Positions 53,055 through 64,000 of a stretch of 64,000 bases of DNA are shown here, one piece after another. The translations under genes were made by a program, and so were the position numbers. Position 1 is the first letter of the stretch. The number at the start of each line of letters is the position of its first letter. This DNA is from Vibrio hippocampi. Its GTDB lineage: Bacteria > Pseudomonadota > Gammaproteobacteria > Enterobacterales > Vibrionaceae. The notes under the pieces were generated by a model that had not been told where the DNA came from, did no database searches, and saw only the letters and a program-made list of their open reading frames with translations. The stretch spans positions 1,240,001-1,304,000 of the forward strand of contig NZ_CAKLCM010000003.1 of NCBI RefSeq assembly GCF_921292975.1. Direction: 5' to 3'.

Positions 53055-53123
53055 TTGTACACAATATAGTTGCAAACAACGTAGGTTTCGATCTAATATT
53101 GCAAACAATTAGATTGCACACAA
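53055..53123. promoter_or_regulatory. Paired OhrR operator boxes
   Basis: Four decamers TTG(T/C)A(A/C)ACAA lie at 53055-53064, 53070-53079, 53099-53108 and 53114-53123. They form two pairs, each with 15-base internal spacing, 44 bases apart. One pair lies near each divergent gene, so each promoter may have its own OhrR dimer site. Confidence 0.82.
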
Positions 53124-53146
53124 CTTAAATTTAAGGAATAACCACG

Positions 53147-53569
53147 ATGCCTACTCTATATCAAACTCAAGCTACTGCACTTGCGGGTCGAAATGGTCAG
53201 GTGAAGACCGACGATGGTCTGTTAAGTCTCGACCTCGCTTATCCGAAAGAAATGGGTGGCACGGGTGATGCAACAAACCCTGAGCAACTGTTTGCGGCAG
53301 GTTATGCTGCCTGTTTTTCTAACGCTATCTTGCATGTGGCTCGTGAAGCAAAAGTGGCGTTGAGCCAAGCGCCTGTCACAGCCAATATTGGAATTGGTCC
53401 TAATGACAATGGTGGTTTTGCGCTTACTGCTAGCCTAAGTGTTGAACTGGATTTACCACAACAGCAAGCACTCGAGCTCACTCGTGTTGCTCACCAAGTC
53501 TGCCCTTATTCTAATGCCGTTCGTAATAATATCGACGTGCAAGTCACCGTGAACAACGAATCGATTTAA
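53147..53569 (+). CDS. ohr: Organic hydroperoxide resistance protein Ohr
   Basis: This is a 140-residue thiol peroxidase of the Ohr/OsmC family that reduces fatty-acid and other organic hydroperoxides with lipoylated protein electrons. The two active Cys are C56 in AAGYAACFSNA and C119 in HQVCPYSNAVR. The AAGGA ribosome site is clear. It is divergent from ohrR and followed by a terminator. Confidence 0.95.
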   Translation: MPTLYQTQATALAGRNGQVKTDDGLLSLDLAYPKEMGGTGDATNPEQLFAAGYAACFSNAILHVAREAKVALSQAPVTANIGIGPNDNGGFALTASLSVELDLPQQQALELTRVAHQVCPYSNAVRNNIDVQVTVNNESI

Positions 53570-53622
53570 TTCCGTTGCTTTATTCGTTAATAGCTTCATG
53601 AGTAAGAAGCGTCATCAATAAC

Positions 53623-53657
53623 AAGCCCCATCAACCAAAAGTCGATGGGGCTTTTTG
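53623..53657. terminator. Terminator after ohr
   Basis: AAGCCCCATC (53623-53632) pairs with GATGGGGCTT (53644-53653), followed by T residues. It also faces the convergent katG gene. Confidence 0.9.
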
Positions 53658-53678
53658 TGACTGACGTATTGTGTCTAG

Positions 53679-55967
<2,289 letters not shown>

Positions 55968-56101
55968 TCACTTGATTTATACGACTTGATGGGGAAGAAA
56001 TTCACTCATTGGGAAAAAGAATAATCCCGAAGAATTTGTGCTTTATTCAATCAGTGAAATTAGCACTTATTTCTTGATTTGGTGTGTTTCATTGTAAAAA
56101 A

Positions 56102-56123
56102 AACGGCACCGAAAGGTGCCGTT
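56102..56123 (-). terminator. Terminator of BCCT gene
   Basis: AACGGCACC (56102-56110) pairs with GGTGCCGTT (56115-56123) around a four-base loop. The T run is on the minus strand. Confidence 0.93.
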
Positions 56124-56157
56124 ATACGAGTTCGATTGAGTCTGTTTTGTGCGACGA

Positions 56158-57822
56158 TTAAGAATGAGCCTTGGTCGCCTTCGACGGTTTCGATCTTGGT
56201 TCGTCCATCAAACCTTTTACCAATGAAACCGAGGCAACAAGCAGGACAAGGGTAAATGGTAAACCTGTCGTCACCGCCATCGCTTGTGCGGCTGCCAGAC
56301 CTCCGCCTAGCATCAGAGCAATCGCCACTAAGCCTTCAAATGTACACCAGAATACACGCTGAGGTGTCGGCGCATCGACCTTACCACCCGCCGCAATGGT
56401 ATCAATCACCAGCGAACCAGAATCCGCAGAAGTGATAAAGAACACCACCACTAAGATGATACCCACCACAGACGTAAGTTGTGATAGCGGAAGGACATCC
56501 AGCATCGCAAACAGTTTTAATGGTAGCTCTGCATCAAACACCGCTTGATAACCATCGTTGACATATTGGCTGATTGCCGTGCCACCAAAGGCCGTCATCC
56601 ACAGCACACAGACCGTTGATGGGATTAAGATAACGCAGACAATAAACTCACGTACCGTCCGACCACGAGAGATACGAGCGATAAACATACCAACAAACGG
56701 AGACCATGAGATCCACCACGCCCAATAGAACGCTGTCCAGCCTTGTGAATAGTTCACATCCTCACGACCAAACGGTAACGAAAGTGCGGTGATATTAGTT
56801 AAATATGCGCCGATATTATCAAAAAACCCGCTCATAATAGCCCATGTGGGTCCTACTATAATCACGAAAAATAGCAAGGCTGCCGCCACGGCCATGTTTA
56901 ACTCAGATAGGCGCTTAACACCACCATCAAGACCAGCGACAACGGAAATCAGTGCCAATGCGGTAATAATGACGATCAGAACCACTTGAGTAATGTCTGT
57001 CATCGGAATGCCAAACAAATATTCTAAGCCTGTTGCTGCTTGAGAGGCACCGTAACCAAGAGAAGTGGCTAGACCGAATACCGTTGCGATAACCGCTAAA
57101 ATATCAATCACATGCCCAACCCAACCCCACACTCTTTCTCCAAATAGAGGATAGAAAATAGAACGCATGGTTAAAGGCAAGCCTTTGTTAAACGAAAAGA
57201 TAGCCAATCCGAGTGCCAGTAAGGCATAAATAGACCAAGGGTGTAACGCCCAGTGATAAATGGTTGCAGCCATACTCAAAGCGGTTGCCGCTTGAGTATC
57301 ACCCTGTGCGCCACCTAATGGTGCCCAGTCGGTACGAACGCCGTCAACCGTCGTGATCCCGCCCAGTGAAGAGCTGAAGTGAGACATCGGCTCAGACACA
57401 CCAAAGAACACTAGACCGATACCCATGCCCGCCGCGAATAACATCGCAAGCCAACCTGCATAGCTGTAATCGGGGGTAGCTTCTGTGCCGCCGATACGAA
57501 CGCGACCTAGAGGTGTAACGATCAACAATAAACAGACAGCAACAAAAAAGTTGCCAGAAAGCAGAAAAAACCAATCCAGATTGGATACTAACCCGTTACG
57601 CAATTGAGCAAAAAACGGCTCTACCTGCTCACGGAAAATCAACGTTGCCAATACAAAAGATATGATCGCCAATCCAGATATCGCAAACACTCGGTTGTGA
57701 ATATCTAAACCAAAAGGTCCTACTTTTAATGCTACGTTGTCTTGTCCTATTTGATAGTCAGTATCAATAGGGTTAACGCGACCATCCGGACGTTGGATGC
57801 CGCCGTTATTATCAGTGCTCAC
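56158..57822 (-). CDS. BCCT family transporter
   Basis: This is a 554-residue betaine/carnitine/choline-type symporter with twelve hydrophobic segments. The core signature WAWWISWSPFVGMFIARISR lies around residues 365-385, and GVSEPMSHF around 140. Most marine members import glycine betaine, DMSP or choline. Its neighbours include the taurine island 1.6 kb away, so taurine is conceivable but untested. The upstream spacer holds a 17-bp repeat. Confidence 0.92.
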   Translation of the reverse strand: MSTDNNGGIQRPDGRVNPIDTDYQIGQDNVALKVGPFGLDIHNRVFAISGLAIISFVLATLIFREQVEPFFAQLRNGLVSNLDWFFLLSGNFFVAVCLLLIVTPLGRVRIGGTEATPDYSYAGWLAMLFAAGMGIGLVFFGVSEPMSHFSSSLGGITTVDGVRTDWAPLGGAQGDTQAATALSMAATIYHWALHPWSIYALLALGLAIFSFNKGLPLTMRSIFYPLFGERVWGWVGHVIDILAVIATVFGLATSLGYGASQAATGLEYLFGIPMTDITQVVLIVIITALALISVVAGLDGGVKRLSELNMAVAAALLFFVIIVGPTWAIMSGFFDNIGAYLTNITALSLPFGREDVNYSQGWTAFYWAWWISWSPFVGMFIARISRGRTVREFIVCVILIPSTVCVLWMTAFGGTAISQYVNDGYQAVFDAELPLKLFAMLDVLPLSQLTSVVGIILVVVFFITSADSGSLVIDTIAAGGKVDAPTPQRVFWCTFEGLVAIALMLGGGLAAAQAMAVTTGLPFTLVLLVASVSLVKGLMDEPRSKPSKATKAHS

Positions 57823-58182
57823 AATTATCTCCTTATAAACACTTGTTCAATTTAACCAAGTTTGTAGTCACCGAAAAAAGTCCGCTCGAAATCAAAAGCA
57901 TCGAATTAGAATGTGCGGATGCTACCTGATGATATTACCTTTATGTTACGCATTTACTCATTTAAGTTCGTTATCACCATGAACAAAGCTGTTTATCGAA
58001 CCAAGCTGTTTATCGAACCAAGCTGTTTATCGCCAACGGCAAATTTCAAGTTAGTCAGTCAACCAATTCCTATCTTGCTCAGTTTCATAAAGATTCAATA
58101 TCCATTCGATATAAAAGAAACCCTTTTGCAACCGGATTTACCATCCGTTGCTCACAAGTCATTCTGAGATAGGAGCGAACGA
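57823..58182. other. Spacer between BCCT and patatin genes
   Basis: This divergent spacer has no credible coding sequence. It contains the 17-bp repeat at 57981-58031 and presumably both promoters. A short frame of about 84 codons across it has no ribosome site and is mostly built from the repeat. Confidence 0.5.
57981..58031. repeat. 17-bp tandem repeat, three copies
   Basis: Units of GAACCAAGCTGTTTATC lie at 57981-57997 (one mismatch), 57998-58014 and 58015-58031. They are 150 bases upstream of the patatin gene and 160 upstream of the BCCT start. Confidence 0.95.
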
Positions 58183-59367
58183 ATGCTAAATAATGGGTTA
58201 TTAGTCGCCTTGTGTTTACTGGTCACCGCTTGTTCATCCGTCGATCGCAAAGCGAATAAAGAGTCGGAATATTATGCTCCATTGAACAGTGACTACATCC
58301 GCTATTGGGATGGTGAAACAAGCAAGCTGTTGTCGGCTAAGTACAATCAATACAATTCACAGCGCTTTCAAAATCGGTTGGATAAGGATGGAGTGCTGAA
58401 CTATTTAGCACTGTCTGGAGGTGGATTTAATGGCGCATTCTCTGCGGGTATCCTCACCGCATGGAGTGACCAAGGAACCCGTCCGCAATTTGATGTCGTA
58501 ACTGGGGTCTCCACTGGCGCTATTGTGTCGATATTTGCTTTCTTAGGCAGCGATTACGACCATGAGCTGAAGCAGCTTTATACCGAAACAGACTTCAACG
58601 ACCTATTTGAGCAAAACAACGTCTTTTCAGCCTTCAGTGGTAAGGCGCTTTATGACAACAGTAAATTTGAGCAAAAAGTTCGTACCACCATTAATGACGA
58701 ATTAGTGTCGCAGATTGCCTTTGAAAGTCGTCTTGGGCGTAAGTTGTTTATTGGCACTACCGACCTCGATAATCAAAAGTTAGCGATTTGGGATATCGGG
58801 CGAATTGCGGAATTTGGCAGTCCCAGAGCAACCGAGCTGATTCAAGATTTGGTGGTCGCCAGCAGTTCTGTTCCCGGCGCCTTCCCAGTCAAACGTATTC
58901 ATCTCACCATCAATGGTGAAGAGTACGATGAATTGCATGTCGACGGTGGCATTGTCAGGCAGGTATTTTTTGCACCACAGTGGTTTAACATTGAGAATAT
59001 GGCGGCAGGAGAGCAACAAAATCTCTATGTCATTCGCAACGGAGGTTTAGCCCCCAAATATCAGCAAACTGAGATCACTTTCACCGATATTTCCGCCCGC
59101 ACGATCGACACTTTATTACTCAGCCAAGGTATTGGTGATATTGAGTTTATCTTTCACTACGCCAAACGATACGACATCAATTTCAATCTTGCCTACATTC
59201 AGTCGGACTTCCCCGATATCGAGCAAGAAGATCCCATGAGCAAAGCCTATATGCAGCGCTTATATCAATACTCTTATCAGAAGAAAAATCAGCACTCCGC
59301 TTGGAGCCAAGTACCGCCGTCACTGCGCTATTTGTATCACGATAACGACAAATTATTGGGGAAGTAG
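58183..59367 (+). CDS. Patatin-like phospholipase lipoprotein
   Basis: This 394-residue lipoprotein has a lipobox LVTAC with Cys17 as the lipidation site. The patatin domain has the oxyanion loop SGGGFNGAF (78-86), nucleophile S110 in GVSTG, and the catalytic Asp254 in DGG. It should hydrolyse phospholipids or acylglycerols from an envelope location. A YSYQKK-rich C-terminal tail follows the domain. It has an AGGAG-like ribosome site. Confidence 0.88.
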   Translation: MLNNGLLVALCLLVTACSSVDRKANKESEYYAPLNSDYIRYWDGETSKLLSAKYNQYNSQRFQNRLDKDGVLNYLALSGGGFNGAFSAGILTAWSDQGTRPQFDVVTGVSTGAIVSIFAFLGSDYDHELKQLYTETDFNDLFEQNNVFSAFSGKALYDNSKFEQKVRTTINDELVSQIAFESRLGRKLFIGTTDLDNQKLAIWDIGRIAEFGSPRATELIQDLVVASSSVPGAFPVKRIHLTINGEEYDELHVDGGIVRQVFFAPQWFNIENMAAGEQQNLYVIRNGGLAPKYQQTEITFTDISARTIDTLLLSQGIGDIEFIFHYAKRYDINFNLAYIQSDFPDIEQEDPMSKAYMQRLYQYSYQKKNQHSAWSQVPPSLRYLYHDNDKLLGK

Positions 59368-59420
59368 ACATATTGTAAAAATAGAACGGTTAGAGAAATC
59401 GAACTATTGAAGAAAAAGAA

Positions 59421-59447
59421 AGAGCCGAGAAGTGACTTCTCGGCTCT
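59421..59447. terminator. Terminator between convergent genes
   Basis: AGAGCCGAGA (59421-59430) pairs with TCTCGGCTCT (59438-59447). On the minus strand a T-rich stretch follows, so it mainly serves the aminotransferase gene. Confidence 0.88.
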
Positions 59448-59462
59448 AAACTTAGGGTCAAA

Positions 59463-60890
59463 TTATGCTTCGGTGGCGACTTCTGCGGTGGCTTCGGTAA
59501 AAGCCTGATCGAGAAGTTGGATAATTTGCTCGGCTTCCGTTTCGTTCAGCGTTAACGGAGGACTTAAACACAAGGTGTTATTAAATTTGGCAAACGAGCG
59601 ATTCGTACGACCAATAATCAATCCTTTCTTCATACACGTTGCAGCAACGCCAGCGGCGAATGCCTCATCGACCGGCTCTTTGCTCGCGCGATTTTTGACC
59701 AATTCTAAACCTAAGAATAAGCCTTTACCTCGGACATCACCGATCACTGGATGACGCTGTTTCAACCATTGCAACCTTGCAAACAGGTATTCACCTACTT
59801 TGGCACAGTTGTCGACTAGGTTTTCTTCTTCAAGGATCTTAAGATTTTCTAACGCCGCCGCTGGACCCACTGTACAACCGGCGTAGGTGCTGATGTCTCT
59901 AAAGTAATCAAACTTGTCGCTTGGATTTTGTTTAAACAGATCAAACACTTCTTCTGTCGTCACAGTACAAGAAATGGCGGCATACGCTGACGCTACACCT
60001 TTCGCCATAGTGACAATATCAGGCTTGATGCCGTAATGCTGATAACCAAACCATTTACCGGTTCGACCCATACCACACACCACTTCATCGACATGAATTA
60101 AAATATCGTATTTTTTACAGATTCGTTGAATCTCTTCGTAATAACCTTTCGGTGGCGTGATCACCCCACCACCTGCCGTAATCGGCTCGATAACAATCGC
60201 GCCAACGGTGTCGGGACCCTCGCGTAAGATCACATCTTCCAGTTGCTGGGCCGCTTGTAATCCATAATCTTCTACCGGCCCAAACTGACTGCGATATTCA
60301 CAACAGTGAGGAAACTCAACAAAGCCGGGCGTAAACGGACCATACTGGTTACGTCGTTCTTCTTGCCCTGTTGAGCTTAAGCAACTGATGGTGGTGCCAT
60401 GATAATCACGTTCGCGATACAAGATCTTATGCTTTTTGCCGCCATACTTTTTATGCGCGATCTGGCGGACAATTTTGTAGGCTTTTTCATTCGCTTCGGA
60501 ACCCGAGTTAGAGAAATACACTCGACTCATCCCCGGCATCTTTTCTATCAGTTTACTAGCAAACTCAGCGGTCACTGGGTTGCCTGCGGTTCCAGCAAAG
60601 AAATTCAGTTTCACCGCTTGCTGTTTCATCGCCTCAGCAATTCGCTCTCGACCATAACCGACATTGACACACCAAACACCGCCTGAACTGGCGTCAAGAT
60701 AACGTTTACCGTTGATGTCCCAGACATAAATGCCTTTGCCGCTCGACATCACCAGCGGGTCTTGTTTCTCAAACGGTGCATGTTGCGTGATATGGTGCCA
60801 AACATGCTGCTTATCCCAATCGACAATACGATCTCGCTGTTCCTGTTGAACATCTTGTAAGCTTGTCACTGTTGAATCCAATTCCATCAT
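59463..60890 (-). CDS. tpa: Taurine-pyruvate aminotransferase (class III)
   Basis: This PLP enzyme would transfer the amino group of taurine to pyruvate, giving sulfoacetaldehyde and alanine. It has 475 residues from the ATG at 60890, behind GGGAGG. Diagnostic segments are HVWHHITQHAPFE (about 30-42), SSGGVWCVNVGYGRE, KMPGMSRVYFSNSGSEANEK and YRERDYHGTTISCLSS; the PLP Lys is in MAKGVAS. The pattern is that of Tpa rather than of omega-amino acid transaminases in general. The divergent TauR-like gene and following TauE-like gene support the call. Confidence 0.85.
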   Translation of the reverse strand: MMELDSTVTSLQDVQQEQRDRIVDWDKQHVWHHITQHAPFEKQDPLVMSSGKGIYVWDINGKRYLDASSGGVWCVNVGYGRERIAEAMKQQAVKLNFFAGTAGNPVTAEFASKLIEKMPGMSRVYFSNSGSEANEKAYKIVRQIAHKKYGGKKHKILYRERDYHGTTISCLSSTGQEERRNQYGPFTPGFVEFPHCCEYRSQFGPVEDYGLQAAQQLEDVILREGPDTVGAIVIEPITAGGGVITPPKGYYEEIQRICKKYDILIHVDEVVCGMGRTGKWFGYQHYGIKPDIVTMAKGVASAYAAISCTVTTEEVFDLFKQNPSDKFDYFRDISTYAGCTVGPAAALENLKILEEENLVDNCAKVGEYLFARLQWLKQRHPVIGDVRGKGLFLGLELVKNRASKEPVDEAFAAGVAATCMKKGLIIGRTNRSFAKFNNTLCLSPPLTLNETEAEQIIQLLDQAFTEATAEVATEA

Positions 60891-61098
60891 CGATTCCTCC
60901 CTGTTTTTTTCCACCTTAGACAAAGAGGTCACAATCACCATAGATCCAGTTGTGGCTATTTTTGGTGACAGCCTTAGATCTCCCCATAAGCAAACACCGA
61001 AATTGTTGGCATGGATGATGCTGTCAATCCGTATATTTTCAGTGGCATAGCAAATCGACTTGCTCTGATTGAGACGTCAAGGATGGGAGGATAAAGAA

Positions 61099-62622
61099 AT
61101 GAAAAGTGATTTCCTGATGCATATTCAGTTTTCACCAGAACGAAGCTTACAAGAGCAAATTCGAGAACATTTATTGGCGGCTATGCGCAACGGAGTGTTT
61201 GCCGACAACGCCCTTCCGTCCTGTAGAAAATTAGCCTCACAGTTGCGCGTGTCACGCAACACCGTTGTATTAGTCTATGATCGATTGGTTGATGAGGGGT
61301 ATCTGGTTTCACATCAACGCAGTGGCTATTACCCTTGTCCCGAGGCATTTTCAGCGCAAGCACTGAAATCTCCGATTAAAGATAACCATAGTAGACACAC
61401 TGTTAGTGGTGCAAAACCTTCCCAATTTTGGTTCAACCGTATTAAGCAAGATGTCAGTAGCCAAAGAAATATCGCTAAACCGAGCAATTGGAAAGATTAC
61501 CCCTACCCGTTTCTGTTTGGTCAGCCAGACCACTCACTGTTTCCGCTTAACCACTGGCGTGAATGTTGTCGCTTATCACAGCGTACAGGGGTAGTAAAAG
61601 ATTGGGTGTCAGATTCGATTGATTGCGATGATCCCGCCCTCATCAAACAACTGCAAAGTAACGTGTTGCCCAAGCGAGGAATTCAAGCGAAACAAGAGCA
61701 GATATTAGTCACCATTGGCACCCAAAACTCGCTCTATCTCTTGGCTCAGTTATTGGTCGGCGACAACACGACACTGGCTATTGAAGAACCGGGCTATCCC
61801 GACGTGAGAAATATCTTTTCCACCAGTGGCGCGAATATTTTGCCGATTAACCTTGATGAGCAGGGCATCGAAGTCAGCCCGGCACTAAAGCAGTGTGACT
61901 ACGTTTATGTCACGCCCAGCCATCAAGTGCCCTCCAATGTGACTATGTCGATGCAACGTCGTCAAGAATTACTCGACGCCGCAGAGGCCTATGATTTTGT
62001 CATTATTGAGGACGATTACGAGAGTGAGATCAATGTCTTGAGCCACGCCAGTCCATCACTAAAGAGTTTGGATAAACATGGGCGTGTTATTTATATCGGC
62101 AGTATGTCTAAATCACTGTCTCCGGGATTAAGGCTCGGTTATATGGTCGCGGATACGCCGCTTATACAATCTGCGCGAGCGCTGCGAAGACTGATGTATC
62201 GTCACCCCCCAGCGAATAATCAACGCACCTGTGCGCTGTTTATTTCTCTGGGTCACTATGACGCGTACTTAAGAAAACTGCATATTTGCTACCAAGAGCG
62301 CTGGTCTGTGATGCGCCAAGCTATCGAGCATTATTTGCCACAGTGTGTCACCACCGAGACTGTTGGCGGCAGTGCGTTTTGGCTCAAATTACCCGATCCC
62401 ATTGATTGTGAGCAGTTTGCTCAACAAGCTAAGAATATCGGCGTGCTAGTGGAACCGGGAACGGTCCATTTTTCCCGCTTCAACCTCGATAGCCGTCGCT
62501 ATATCCGCTTAGGATATTCCGCTATCGACACCGACAAAATCGAAGCTGGCATAAAAAAGTTGGCTGAGCTATTACCTGAAAATCAAGTGCCTGAATATCA
62601 AGTGCCTGAATATCAAGGCTGA
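61099..62622 (+). CDS. MocR-type regulator (TauR-like)
   Basis: This is a 507-residue regulator with an N-terminal GntR winged HTH (about 5-75; LQEQIREHLLAAMRNG, LPSCRKLASQLRVSRNTVV) and a C-terminal aminotransferase-like domain with the PLP Lys region GSMSKSLSPGLRLGY. TauR of this type activates tpa and taurine uptake genes. The ATG at 61099 follows GGGAGG. It is divergent from tpa. The C-terminal tail carries a five-residue repeat (PEYQV) from a 15-bp DNA repeat. Confidence 0.85.
   Translation: MKSDFLMHIQFSPERSLQEQIREHLLAAMRNGVFADNALPSCRKLASQLRVSRNTVVLVYDRLVDEGYLVSHQRSGYYPCPEAFSAQALKSPIKDNHSRHTVSGAKPSQFWFNRIKQDVSSQRNIAKPSNWKDYPYPFLFGQPDHSLFPLNHWRECCRLSQRTGVVKDWVSDSIDCDDPALIKQLQSNVLPKRGIQAKQEQILVTIGTQNSLYLLAQLLVGDNTTLAIEEPGYPDVRNIFSTSGANILPINLDEQGIEVSPALKQCDYVYVTPSHQVPSNVTMSMQRRQELLDAAEAYDFVIIEDDYESEINVLSHASPSLKSLDKHGRVIYIGSMSKSLSPGLRLGYMVADTPLIQSARALRRLMYRHPPANNQRTCALFISLGHYDAYLRKLHICYQERWSVMRQAIEHYLPQCVTTETVGGSAFWLKLPDPIDCEQFAQQAKNIGVLVEPGTVHFSRFNLDSRRYIRLGYSAIDTDKIEAGIKKLAELLPENQVPEYQVPEYQG
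62575..62617. repeat. 15-bp in-frame repeat at 3' end of tauR-like gene
   Basis: CCTGAAAATCAAGTG (62575-62589), CCTGAATATCAAGTG (62590-62604) and a partial third copy (62605-62617) encode PENQV-PEYQV-PEYQ at the C-terminus. Confidence 0.92.
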
Positions 62623-62768
62623 ATCCCCTGACACCATAATCAACTTTAACTGGCTCTAATCTCAAGCCCACTAACCTTTTAGACTAAGGCTTAAGTCAGC
62701 AAAAGAGGGCGCTTAACCCGACCGCTTTTAATGATTTGGGATCTTGGGTTTTAAAGCGGAGGTGAGCC

Positions 62769-63503
62769 ATGTTATCCACCCTAGTGATCATTATTACACT
62801 CGCGATTGCCGGGTTCATTCGCGGCTATACCGGGTTTGGTTTTTCGGCTTTAGTGATCCTCGTGCTTTCTGCGATCTATCCTGTGGCACAAATGGTTCCC
62901 GCCGTGCTGCTTGTGGATCTTATTGTGACGCTGCCTTTGGTTGCCTCAAGCTGGAAGCAGACCGACTTTAGCGCCCTATCACCTCTACTTATCACCACCA
63001 TGATAGGTATTCCTTGTGGCTATTGGCTGCTGTTTAATCTACCGGATATCGCCCTTAAATTACTGGTTCCATCCACCGTGTTAGCTCTCGCCATCATCAG
63101 TCGCAGTCATAGCGTGGTATTGATGCGAGTAGCACGCTCACCGTTGCTTTGCGGTTTTATGTCGGGCTGGACAACCAGTGCCGTATCTGCGGGCGGCGCT
63201 CCTGTCGTGATCTATATGCGCTATAGCCAACTCGATATTCACAGCCAAAAAAACAGCCTGATTAGCTATTTTTTCCTCACCACTTGCTTTGCAGTAGGAA
63301 GCAGTTTCGCTATGACTCAGCAGTGGTACTTGTTGCCGGATTACCCACTTCTCTATACCGTTATCGCCGGCATTGCGGTACTGATAGGTAAGGCTTGCTA
63401 CCAATATCGCAGCCTGCCGAGTTTGCATCACGCAGCCTACTATTTACTACTGATTTTATCGGTCATTTCAATGAGCCGAGTTATTTGGACACTTTTCTCT
63501 TAA
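62769..63503 (+). CDS. TauE/SafE family membrane exporter 2
   Basis: This is a 244-residue protein with about eight hydrophobic segments and the family motif AGFIRGYTGFGFSALVILVL (residues 13-32) plus GGAPVVIYM. A strong GGAGG site precedes the ATG. It lies after the TauR-like gene and 10 bases before an SDR gene. In taurine-nitrogen islands such exporters (TauE, IsfE) release sulfite or isethionate. Here isethionate is favoured because a reductase gene follows. Confidence 0.85.
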   Translation: MLSTLVIIITLAIAGFIRGYTGFGFSALVILVLSAIYPVAQMVPAVLLVDLIVTLPLVASSWKQTDFSALSPLLITTMIGIPCGYWLLFNLPDIALKLLVPSTVLALAIISRSHSVVLMRVARSPLLCGFMSGWTTSAVSAGGAPVVIYMRYSQLDIHSQKNSLISYFFLTTCFAVGSSFAMTQQWYLLPDYPLLYTVIAGIAVLIGKACYQYRSLPSLHHAAYYLLLILSVISMSRVIWTLFS

Positions 63504-63513
63504 GGACAAGATT

Positions 63514-64000
63514 ATGATGACTTCAAGACTTCCCACTGTATTGATTACTGGCGCCACTTCCGGTTTTGGACGCGCCGCCGCGAGACGATTTGGCGAAATG
63601 GGATACGCGTTGATATTAACTGGTCGTCGACAAGAACGTCTGGCTGAGCTCGCGGATGAACTCAGCCAACACTGCGCTGTGTATACTTATAGCCTTGATG
63701 TCAGAGATAGCGAAGCGGTGGTCGACATGGTGCAACAACTGCCGCAAGAATTTCGTAATATCGAAATACTGATTAACAATGCTGGGCTCGCTTTAGGTGC
63801 GGGTGTCGCTCATCAATCATCACTGGATGATTGGCATACCATGATAAACACCAACATCACCGGATTGGTCAATGTGACCCACAGTCTGTTGCCTATTCTG
63901 CTTGAGCAGCCTAAATCCACCATTATTAACCTAGCAAGCATCGCTTCAAACTGGTGCTACCCAGGCGCGCATGTCTATGGAGCCAGTAAGGCTTTCGTCG
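63514..64000 (+). CDS. SDR oxidoreductase, probable sulfoacetaldehyde reductase (partial)
   Basis: This gene is cut by the right edge; 162 codons are visible. The Rossmann start is TVLITGATSGFGRAAARRF (8-26), followed by LTGRRQERLAELAD (NADPH-type Arg), INNAG, and SIASNWCYPGAHVYGASKAF with the catalytic Ser, Tyr and Lys. The GFGRA variant and YdfG-like sequence fit IsfD, which reduces sulfoacetaldehyde to isethionate in Chromohalobacter and Klebsiella. The AAGGA site and position after the TauE-like gene support this. A generic YdfG-type hydroxy-acid dehydrogenase is the alternative. Confidence 0.75.
   Translation, partial: MMTSRLPTVLITGATSGFGRAAARRFGEMGYALILTGRRQERLAELADELSQHCAVYTYSLDVRDSEAVVDMVQQLPQEFRNIEILINNAGLALGAGVAHQSSLDDWHTMINTNITGLVNVTHSLLPILLEQPKSTIINLASIASNWCYPGAHVYGASKAFV

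Noticed and set aside
57913..58167. Open frame of 84 codons upstream of the patatin gene
   Set aside because: Largely made of the 17-bp repeat, no ribosome site, no domain; treated as non-coding.

Overview
This 64 kb window looks like an accessory-rich stretch of a marine gammaproteobacterial chromosome, most likely Vibrio or a close relative. The basis is protein-level familiarity: the NadD-like/NadE pair, the OmpU-type porin, the ShyA/MepM-like endopeptidase, the YdcH-like protein, Ohr/OhrR and KatG, with moderate GC and AT-rich spacers. No rRNA, tRNA, insertion sequence, prophage or CRISPR array was seen.

Layout. 1-7.8 kb (minus strand): urea uptake and urease genes urtA-urtB-urtC-urtD-urtE-ureD-ureA-ureB; ureC should follow beyond the left edge. 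A sigma-54-type promoter candidate precedes urtA. 8.4-14.2 kb: housekeeping genes (acyltransferase, NadD-like protein, nadE, YdcH-like protein, YcbX). 14.3-20.5 kb: carbohydrate island with a PL6 polysaccharide lyase, a lactose/cellobiose-type PTS (IIB-IIC-IIA), an uncharacterised barrel-like protein and a porin. 20.6-26.9 kb: pyrC behind a PurR box, a DUF1289 protein, an M14 peptidase, an Omp85-type barrel, and a glycosyltransferase with a DedA-LssY_C fusion. 27-35.5 kb: guanidino-compound island with creatinase, a DMT permease, a LysR regulator and, divergently, an ABC importer interleaved with two ureohydrolases. 35.6-39 kb: MacAB-like efflux genes. 39-52.6 kb: mixed transport, envelope and nucleotide-housecleaning genes. 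52.6-55.9 kb: peroxide defence (ohrR/ohr, katG). 56-64 kb: BCCT transporter, patatin lipoprotein, then a taurine-nitrogen island (taurine-pyruvate aminotransferase, TauR-like MocR regulator, TauE-like exporter, and an SDR enzyme cut by the right edge).

How the parts fit. Creatinase and ureohydrolases release urea, and the urt/ure locus imports urea and splits it to ammonia. The taurine island removes the amino group of taurine and probably discards the carbon-sulfur skeleton as isethionate. The window is therefore rich in routes that take nitrogen from organic osmolytes and guanidino compounds.

The most unusual structural feature is a set of short tandem repeats with unrelated units in non-coding spacers. 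They occupy four of the urt/ure gene junctions (6-bp motif at 17-20 bp intervals, 10 bp x5, 18 bp x2, 16 bp x7) and sit elsewhere beside genes (7 bp x7, 9 bp x3.5, 23 bp x3, 17 bp x3). Protein family calls come from reading translated sequences and recalling families; no database search was run.
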